From: CAYJNO01 sp044432885
Lineage (GTDB): Bacteria; Bacillota_I; Bacilli_A; Erysipelotrichales; Erysipelotrichaceae
Direction: 5' to 3'
Assembly (NCBI GenBank): GCA_044432885.1
Contig: JAWXUG010000039.1
Location: forward strand, 1-11,289
Length of the DNA: 11,289 nt
The position numbers and the translations under genes are program-made. Every line of letters begins with the position of its first letter. The stretch's first letter is position 1. Shown here piece after piece: positions 7,715 through 11,289 of the stretch. Under the pieces are notes generated by a model that was given only the letters and a program-made list of their open reading frames with translations, was not told where the DNA came from and did not search any database.

Positions 7715-8639
7715 ACCTTTTTGGTTCCAATGCTTCTCCTACACCATCACCGATAAAGTTCAATGATAGAATAGTAAGACACATGATTAATACTGGCCAA
7801 ACAACTTGAATTGGTTCTGTAAAGATCATTGTTTGACAATCTGCAATTAATCTTCCCCATGTAGGTGTTGGTGCTGGAATCCCAATACCTAAGTATGATA
7901 GTGATGATTCTGTAAAGATTGCACCTGGAATCATCATTGTTAGACAGACGATAATTGGTCCTAATGCATTAACAACCAAATGTTTTAATAAAATTCTTCT
8001 ATGACTTGCTCCTGTAACCTTAGCAGCCATTGCAAATTCCATTTCTTTTAAGGACATAACTTGTGTTCTAACTTGTCTTGCCATTTGCATCCACGAAGTT
8101 ACCGAAATAGCAATCAACATACTGAACACGGTATTTCCTAAAATCATTAAGATTAAAATTGTATAAATCAAGCTTGGAACTGAATAGATAATGTCTACTG
8201 TACGCATCATAATCATATCTACACGTCCGCCCACATAGCCAGCAATTCCACCATAGATAATTCCGATGATTAAATTGATAAATGCTGCAGCGAAGGCAAT
8301 TGATAAGGTAATTCTAGCACCGTACATGATACGAACAAAGTTGTCTCTTCCTAAATTATCTGTACCTAACCAATTGGTTAAGTTTGGATAAGCATACGTG
8401 TTTTGTAAGTTTTGTGTTTCATACCCATATTGAGAAAACATTGGGACAAAAATAGCCAATAAAATTAAAATTGTCATAAATATCAAACCAGCTAAAGCTA
8501 ATTTGTTTTTCTTAAATCTTCCCCATGCATCCTGTGCAAAGGTTTTACTTGAAATGGCGATAAATTCTGAGTTTTTTTCGCTATCATCTAATTTTTCAAA
8601 TAAATCGTTTGTTAATTCAACATCTTTGATTTCACTCAT
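7713..8639 (-). CDS. oppC: Peptide ABC transporter permease, OppC/DppC type
   Basis: Second membrane channel subunit, 308 residues from the chosen start. A polar N-terminal tail (about 1-45) precedes transmembrane helix 1 (about 47-68). The family motif LGTDNLGRDNFVRIMYGARI lies at 91-110, and further helices lie near 111-133, 155-182, 226-248 and 280-298. The cytoplasmic EAA loop that docks the ATPases is at about 199-228 (EFAMAAKVTGASHRRILLKH). The protein ends in EALEPKR, a usual OppC ending close to DPR. A GTG directly after the oppB stop (8648) would add three residues. ATG 8639 is preferred because AGGTGG lies five bases upstream. Should form a heterodimer with OppB. Confidence 0.94.
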   Translation of the reverse strand: MSEIKDVELTNDLFEKLDDSEKNSEFIAISSKTFAQDAWGRFKKNKLALAGLIFMTILILLAIFVPMFSQYGYETQNLQNTYAYPNLTNWLGTDNLGRDNFVRIMYGARITLSIAFAAAFINLIIGIIYGGIAGYVGGRVDMIMMRTVDIIYSVPSLIYTILILMILGNTVFSMLIAISVTSWMQMARQVRTQVMSLKEMEFAMAAKVTGASHRRILLKHLVVNALGPIIVCLTMMIPGAIFTESSLSYLGIGIPAPTPTWGRLIADCQTMIFTEPIQVVWPVLIMCLTILSLNFIGDGVGEALEPKR

Positions 8640-8644
8640 TTTAT

Positions 8645-8650
8645 CCACCT
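8645..8650 (-). promoter_or_regulatory. Ribosome binding site AGGTGG of oppC, overlapping the oppB stop codon
   Basis: The minus strand reads TAGGTGG, with TAG being the oppB stop, then ATAAA and the oppC ATG. The arrangement is nearly identical to the oppC/oppD junction. It supports ATG 8639 over GTG 8648 and suggests coupled translation of the two permeases. Confidence 0.7.
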
Positions 8651-9572
8651 ACTTTCCTAACTTAATTCTAGGGTCAACAATCGCTGCTACGATATCTGAA
8701 ACAAGTGTCATTACAATAACGACAGCACCTAAGAAAATAGATAGCCCCATAATTAAGGTATAATCACGATTCGTTACACTTGATACAAATTCAGCTCCAA
8801 CCCCTGGAATACTGAATACTCTTTCCACAACTACACTTCCTGTTACAAGACCTGCAAACATTGGCCCACAATAAGTAATAACTGGCAACATTGCATTTTT
8901 TAAACCATGTTTAATGACAACAATTAATTCTTTTGTTCCTTTAGATCTTGCTAAAGTAATATAGTCTTTATTCATTACATCTCTTAAACTCGCTCTTGTT
9001 AAACGAGTGATTACTGATATTGGATATAACGCCAAACTTGCCGCTGGCATAATGTAGTGCAGTGGAGAGGTTAGTCCCACTGTAGGTAACATCCTTAAGA
9101 CTACTCCAAACAATATCATTAAGAGTAATGCAAAAATGAAACTCGGTAAAGAGACCCCTATGGTTGCAATAACCGTTATAATCGCATTCACAAATTTATT
9201 TTTTGTGAGGGCGGATATAATACCTAAGGTTAAGCCTACTACCATCGCTATCACAAAGGCTACACACCCAAGTTTGGCTGTCACTGGTGCACGCTTGATG
9301 ACAATGTCAGCTACATATTGGCCACTCTTACTAATCGATTCACCAAAATCCCCTTGAATCGCATTTGTCATATATATAACATATTGTTCCAATACTGGTT
9401 TATCTAACCCATATTTTGCTTCTAACGCTTCCATAACAGCTGGAGCGATATTTTTATTATCTTGCGAAAATGGACTACCTGGCATTGCTTTCATCATAAA
9501 GAATACGATGGTTGCTAAGACAAATAAGGTAAGAACTCCCATTGCCAAACGTTTTAATATATATTTAAACAT
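8649..9572 (-). CDS. oppB: Peptide ABC transporter permease, OppB/DppB type
   Basis: First membrane channel subunit, 307 residues, the usual length. The N-terminus MFKYILKRL followed by a hydrophobic helix (about 8-30) is characteristic of OppB/DppB, as is the periplasm-side region with KYGLDKPVLEQYVIYM and GDFGES (about 53-79). Further helices lie near 99-121, 132-158, 172-190, 228-252 and 275-298. The EAA loop that contacts an ATPase is at about 203-231 (YITLARSKGTKELIVVIKHG). The C-terminus DPRIKLGK is typical of the family. Translation starts 12 bp after the first M24 gene, and the Shine-Dalgarno AGGAGGG overlaps that gene's TAG. An overlapping ATG four bases upstream is out of frame and meets a stop at once. 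Confidence 0.95.
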   Translation of the reverse strand: MFKYILKRLAMGVLTLFVLATIVFFMMKAMPGSPFSQDNKNIAPAVMEALEAKYGLDKPVLEQYVIYMTNAIQGDFGESISKSGQYVADIVIKRAPVTAKLGCVAFVIAMVVGLTLGIISALTKNKFVNAIITVIATIGVSLPSFIFALLLMILFGVVLRMLPTVGLTSPLHYIMPAASLALYPISVITRLTRASLRDVMNKDYITLARSKGTKELIVVIKHGLKNAMLPVITYCGPMFAGLVTGSVVVERVFSIPGVGAEFVSSVTNRDYTLIMGLSIFLGAVVIVMTLVSDIVAAIVDPRIKLGK

Positions 9573-9584
9573 TCATTTACCCTC

Positions 9585-10769
9585 CTAAATTAAATACAAT
9601 TCTTGCTGAGGTGGGACAATGAACTCTGCGCCATCTTTTCTCACTACAACATCTTCTTCAATACCGATGTTTCCACATCTTGTTTTTACCGATGGTTCTA
9701 AAGTAAATACATACCCTTCTTGTAAAGGCGTATGTATTAATTCAGGACGTTTATATCTTGGTTTTTCAGGACCTAATAATGGACCGCCATCATGAGCCAC
9801 TTGACCCATTTGATGTCCTAAAGCACTACCCCATTCATCAAATCCTTTTGAGGTAACAAAATCACGAGCCGCCTTATCTACTTCAAATCCAGTAATCCCT
9901 GGCACAAGTGTTTTAGCTGCCAATGCAATTGCATCACGTACTGTATAAAATGCATCCTTAATATCTTGCGGCGCATCTGTTTCGCCCTCTTTTAAAATGT
10001 AATACATACGTTGTAAATCACAACCATATTCTCCAACAACAACCCCAAAGTCGATGTTTACTAAATCCCCTGCAGATACCGGGAAGTCTGGAGCACCCAT
10101 ATGTCCAACAGGACATCCGAATCCTGAAAATACACCTGGGTTACATGATGATGGCCATGAATATTTTAAACCTTTTCTTTCTACTTCACTTTGGAAGAAA
10201 GCATAGATGTCTTGGCAATTCATACCTGCTTTGATAAATGACTTCGCATCGTCAAATATTTCTTCAGCAGCTAAGCATGCTTGTCTAATCTTTTCAACTT
10301 CCCATTCCATTTTAATACCACGAACACTATTCATAACTTTTTCAGAACTTACAACTTCTCCTGTAAAGGATGCTTGCTGTAAAGCATCTTCGATTCTTAA
10401 ATAAGTACCGTAACTCAATCCATCACTTGCTGGATTATTTTCCGAAAAATCTAAGGCAATCTTACTAGGATTCTTTCCTTTTATATAAGCGCCTAGTGTT
10501 TCTTCAAATGAAACTGGAAACGGAATGACCTCATCGAATACGCCATGGTGGATATATCCATTCATATCAATAGGTGTACAAATCGCACAAGATGACCCAT
10601 CTTTATTAAATATTAATGCGGTACTTCCAATAAATTCTCCATCGCATAAAATATTCAATACTGGTTCACTGTTTGTTGCTGATTCTTGACCTGCAATAAT
10701 CCACATGTCAATATTCTCTTTGTTTAATGCTTTAAAAGCCACTTCTAGCTTATCTTTATAAAAAGCCAT
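9585..10769 (-). CDS. M24 family metallopeptidase (Xaa-Pro peptidase-like), operon copy 1
   Basis: First gene of the operon, 394 residues, cytoplasmic. It is a paralogue of the protein at 2778-3968: a creatinase-like N-terminal domain (about 1-150, with QES...SEPVLNIL) and a pita-bread catalytic domain with the metal ligands Asp240 (NIDFG), Asp251 (GCDLQR), His319 (GHQMGQ), Glu358 (TLEPS) and Glu371 (GIEEDVV), plus active-site His326 (AHDGG). Every ligand has the same residue number in both copies. It differs at TLEPS (TLEPG in copy 2) and at GHQMGQ (GHQVGH in copy 2), which could mean a different substrate range. By family it likely hydrolyses Xaa-Pro bonds of imported peptides. The ATG at 10769 has AAAGGGGG about seven bases upstream and lies about 20 bases after the predicted transcription start. 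Confidence 0.93.
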   Translation of the reverse strand: MAFYKDKLEVAFKALNKENIDMWIIAGQESATNSEPVLNILCDGEFIGSTALIFNKDGSSCAICTPIDMNGYIHHGVFDEVIPFPVSFEETLGAYIKGKNPSKIALDFSENNPASDGLSYGTYLRIEDALQQASFTGEVVSSEKVMNSVRGIKMEWEVEKIRQACLAAEEIFDDAKSFIKAGMNCQDIYAFFQSEVERKGLKYSWPSSCNPGVFSGFGCPVGHMGAPDFPVSAGDLVNIDFGVVVGEYGCDLQRMYYILKEGETDAPQDIKDAFYTVRDAIALAAKTLVPGITGFEVDKAARDFVTSKGFDEWGSALGHQMGQVAHDGGPLLGPEKPRYKRPELIHTPLQEGYVFTLEPSVKTRCGNIGIEEDVVVRKDGAEFIVPPQQELYLI

Positions 10770-10795
10770 ACACTTCCCCCTTTGTTGATATTGGT

Positions 10796-10824
10796 ATTAT
10801 ATAGAATTGATTTACAAAATGCAA
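10796..10824 (-). promoter_or_regulatory. Sigma-A promoter of the peptide operon
   Basis: On the minus strand: -35 TTGCAT (10824-10819), 17-bp spacer, -10 TATAAT (10801-10796, perfect consensus). The predicted start near 10789 gives a leader of only about 20 bases before the ATG at 10769, which leaves no room for a T-box or riboswitch. Control is therefore likely at initiation, by proteins binding upstream. Confidence 0.85.
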
Positions 10825-10826
10825 CT

Positions 10827-10841
10827 ATTTTTCAGAAACTT
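10827..10841. promoter_or_regulatory. Candidate CodY box
   Basis: The plus strand reads ATTTTTCAGAAACTT, which matches 13 of 15 positions of the known CodY consensus AATTTTCWGAAAATT; the central TTTTC-A-GAAA core is intact. It lies two bases upstream of the -35 of the operon promoter. CodY commonly represses peptide transport genes in Bacillota when branched-chain amino acids and GTP are plentiful. Whether this organism encodes CodY is unknown from the window, and the AT-rich context makes a chance match possible. Confidence 0.5.
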
Positions 10842-10861
10842 TTTTCAAAAAGAGTAAAACA

Positions 10862-10879
10862 TTTTCATTGCACTGAAAA
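10862..10879. promoter_or_regulatory. 18-bp imperfect palindrome, possible operator
   Basis: TTTTCATTGCACTGAAAA reads almost the same on both strands: TTTTCA and TGAAAA arms around a TGCA centre, with one mismatched pair (10868/10873). It is located between the two divergent promoters, 15 bp upstream of the rightward -35. This is the shape expected for a dimeric repressor or activator site. No known regulator is assigned. Confidence 0.4.
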
Positions 10880-10894
10880 AACACTTCTTTTCAC

Positions 10895-10923
10895 TTGCAT
10901 TTACCTATATTAAGTCCTAGTAT
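10895..10923 (+). promoter_or_regulatory. Sigma-A promoter of the rightward M24-type gene
   Basis: -35 TTGCAT (10895-10900), 17-bp spacer, -10 TAGTAT (10918-10923). The predicted start near 10930 gives a leader of about 15 bases that is almost only the AGGAGG ribosome binding site (10933-10938). The -35 hexamer is identical to that of the divergent operon promoter. Confidence 0.7.
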
Positions 10924-10944
10924 ATTATTTATAGGAGGTTTTTT

Positions 10945-11289
10945 ATGAATAAACGAGAAAAACTTATAGAATTAATGAATAAAAATTCATTAGATGGATT
11001 AATTTTTGCTCAGAGTGCAAATTTTCAGTATTTATTGGGGACAAAGGATTTATATTGGCAAAGAGTATGTATGAATAATATTGGTGGCTCATATAGTGCT
11101 ATTAACTATCCTAGTCATTTGCTATATATCGATAAGGATGGAGAGTTTCATATCATTACACCACCAAAAGATGCTAAATATTTCGCAAAACATGAAAATG
11201 TTTCTATTATTTTCATGGAAGAAATTCAAGATGAATTAGAAAAAATGATTACTTCGCCAAGAATTGGAGTTGGATTTGACTGTTTTGAA
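10945..11289 (+). CDS. M24-type peptidase, N-terminal creatinase-like domain only (3' end beyond window)
   Basis: The first 115 residues of a protein read away from the operon. MNKREKLIELMNKNSLDGLI followed by AQSANFQYLLG resembles the start of prolidase / Xaa-Pro aminopeptidase N-terminal domains, where a short helix leads to a strand and then an 'N-x-x-YL-G' motif. Further on, a hydrophobic strand (LLYIDKDGEFHIITPP) fits the same creatinase_N fold. The metal-binding catalytic domain would lie past the window edge and cannot be checked. It is clearly more divergent than the two operon M24 proteins, which lack the NFQYLLG motif. ATG 10945 has a strong AGGAGG six bases upstream. A likely role is another proline-directed peptidase; a non-enzymatic creatinase-like protein is possible. 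It shares the intergenic region, and perhaps regulation, with the peptide operon. Confidence 0.75.
   Translation, partial: MNKREKLIELMNKNSLDGLIFAQSANFQYLLGTKDLYWQRVCMNNIGGSYSAINYPSHLLYIDKDGEFHIITPPKDAKYFAKHENVSIIFMEEIQDELEKMITSPRIGVGFDCFE

Noticed and set aside
6671..7809. Open frames on the plus strand opposite the oppD/oppC region (about 6671-7006 and 7411-7809)
   Set aside because: They lie antisense to strongly supported ATPase and permease genes, have no family features, and show no convincing ribosome binding site or promoter.
10839..10852. CTTTTTTCAAAAAG inverted repeat as a separate operator or terminator
   Set aside because: It is a low-complexity T-run next to an A-run with a mismatched centre, likely by chance in AT-rich DNA, and it overlaps the better-supported CodY-like box.
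10921..10926. TATATT as alternative -10 for the rightward gene
   Set aside because: It would need a 20-bp spacer from TTGCAT; TAGTAT at 10918-10923 gives the optimal 17 bp.
10770..10944. Possible riboswitch or T-box leader in the intergenic region
   Set aside because: Both predicted leaders are only about 15-20 bases, too short for a structured leader RNA.
1..11289. Mobile elements, CRISPR arrays, tRNA or rRNA genes, recoded stops
   Set aside because: No transposase or integrase motifs, regularly spaced repeats, or cloverleaf-like sequences were noticed, and all reading frames are intact with standard stops.

Overview
The window comes from an AT-rich (about one-third G+C by eye) Gram-positive-type genome. 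The codon use is A/T-ending, Shine-Dalgarno sequences are strong, the lipoprotein signal is short and Firmicutes-like, and the genetic code is standard (Trp is TGG, no in-frame TGA). A low-GC Bacillota is well supported. A gut lineage such as the Erysipelotrichales is my guess from general style only, because no marker gene is present.

Nearly the whole window is one long minus-strand operon read from about 10.8 kb down to position 1. Its promoter (TTGCAT-N17-TATAAT) lies just upstream of the first gene. In transcription order the genes are: an M24 metallopeptidase (9585-10769), oppB and oppC (permeases), oppD and oppF (ATPases), oppA (peptide-binding lipoprotein), a hairpin, a second M24 peptidase (2778-3968), an S9 prolyl-oligopeptidase-type serine peptidase (800-2764), and the 5' two-thirds or less of a PepD-type M20C dipeptidase running off the left edge (1-800). 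Spacing is tight throughout: 1-bp TAATG overlaps, stop codons inside Shine-Dalgarno sequences, and 12-13 bp gaps. The only looser junction is the 87 bp after oppA, which holds the hairpin.

On the right, a third and more divergent M24-type gene (10945 onward) is read the opposite way from its own promoter. The 175-bp divergent region holds two well-formed sigma-A promoters with the same -35 hexamer, a 13/15 match to the CodY box next to the operon's -35, and an 18-bp palindrome.

The likely joint role is uptake and breakdown of peptides. OppA captures them outside the cell, OppBCDF imports them using ATP, and the cytoplasmic peptidases finish them off. Two (or three) M24 enzymes would attack Xaa-Pro bonds, the S9 enzyme would release N-terminal units or cleave short oligopeptides, and PepD would split dipeptides. 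The set is weighted toward peptides that ordinary aminopeptidases handle poorly, especially proline-containing ones. All parts belong to known families; the unusual features are their integration in one operon and the regulatory details. No mobile element, CRISPR array, rRNA or tRNA was seen.
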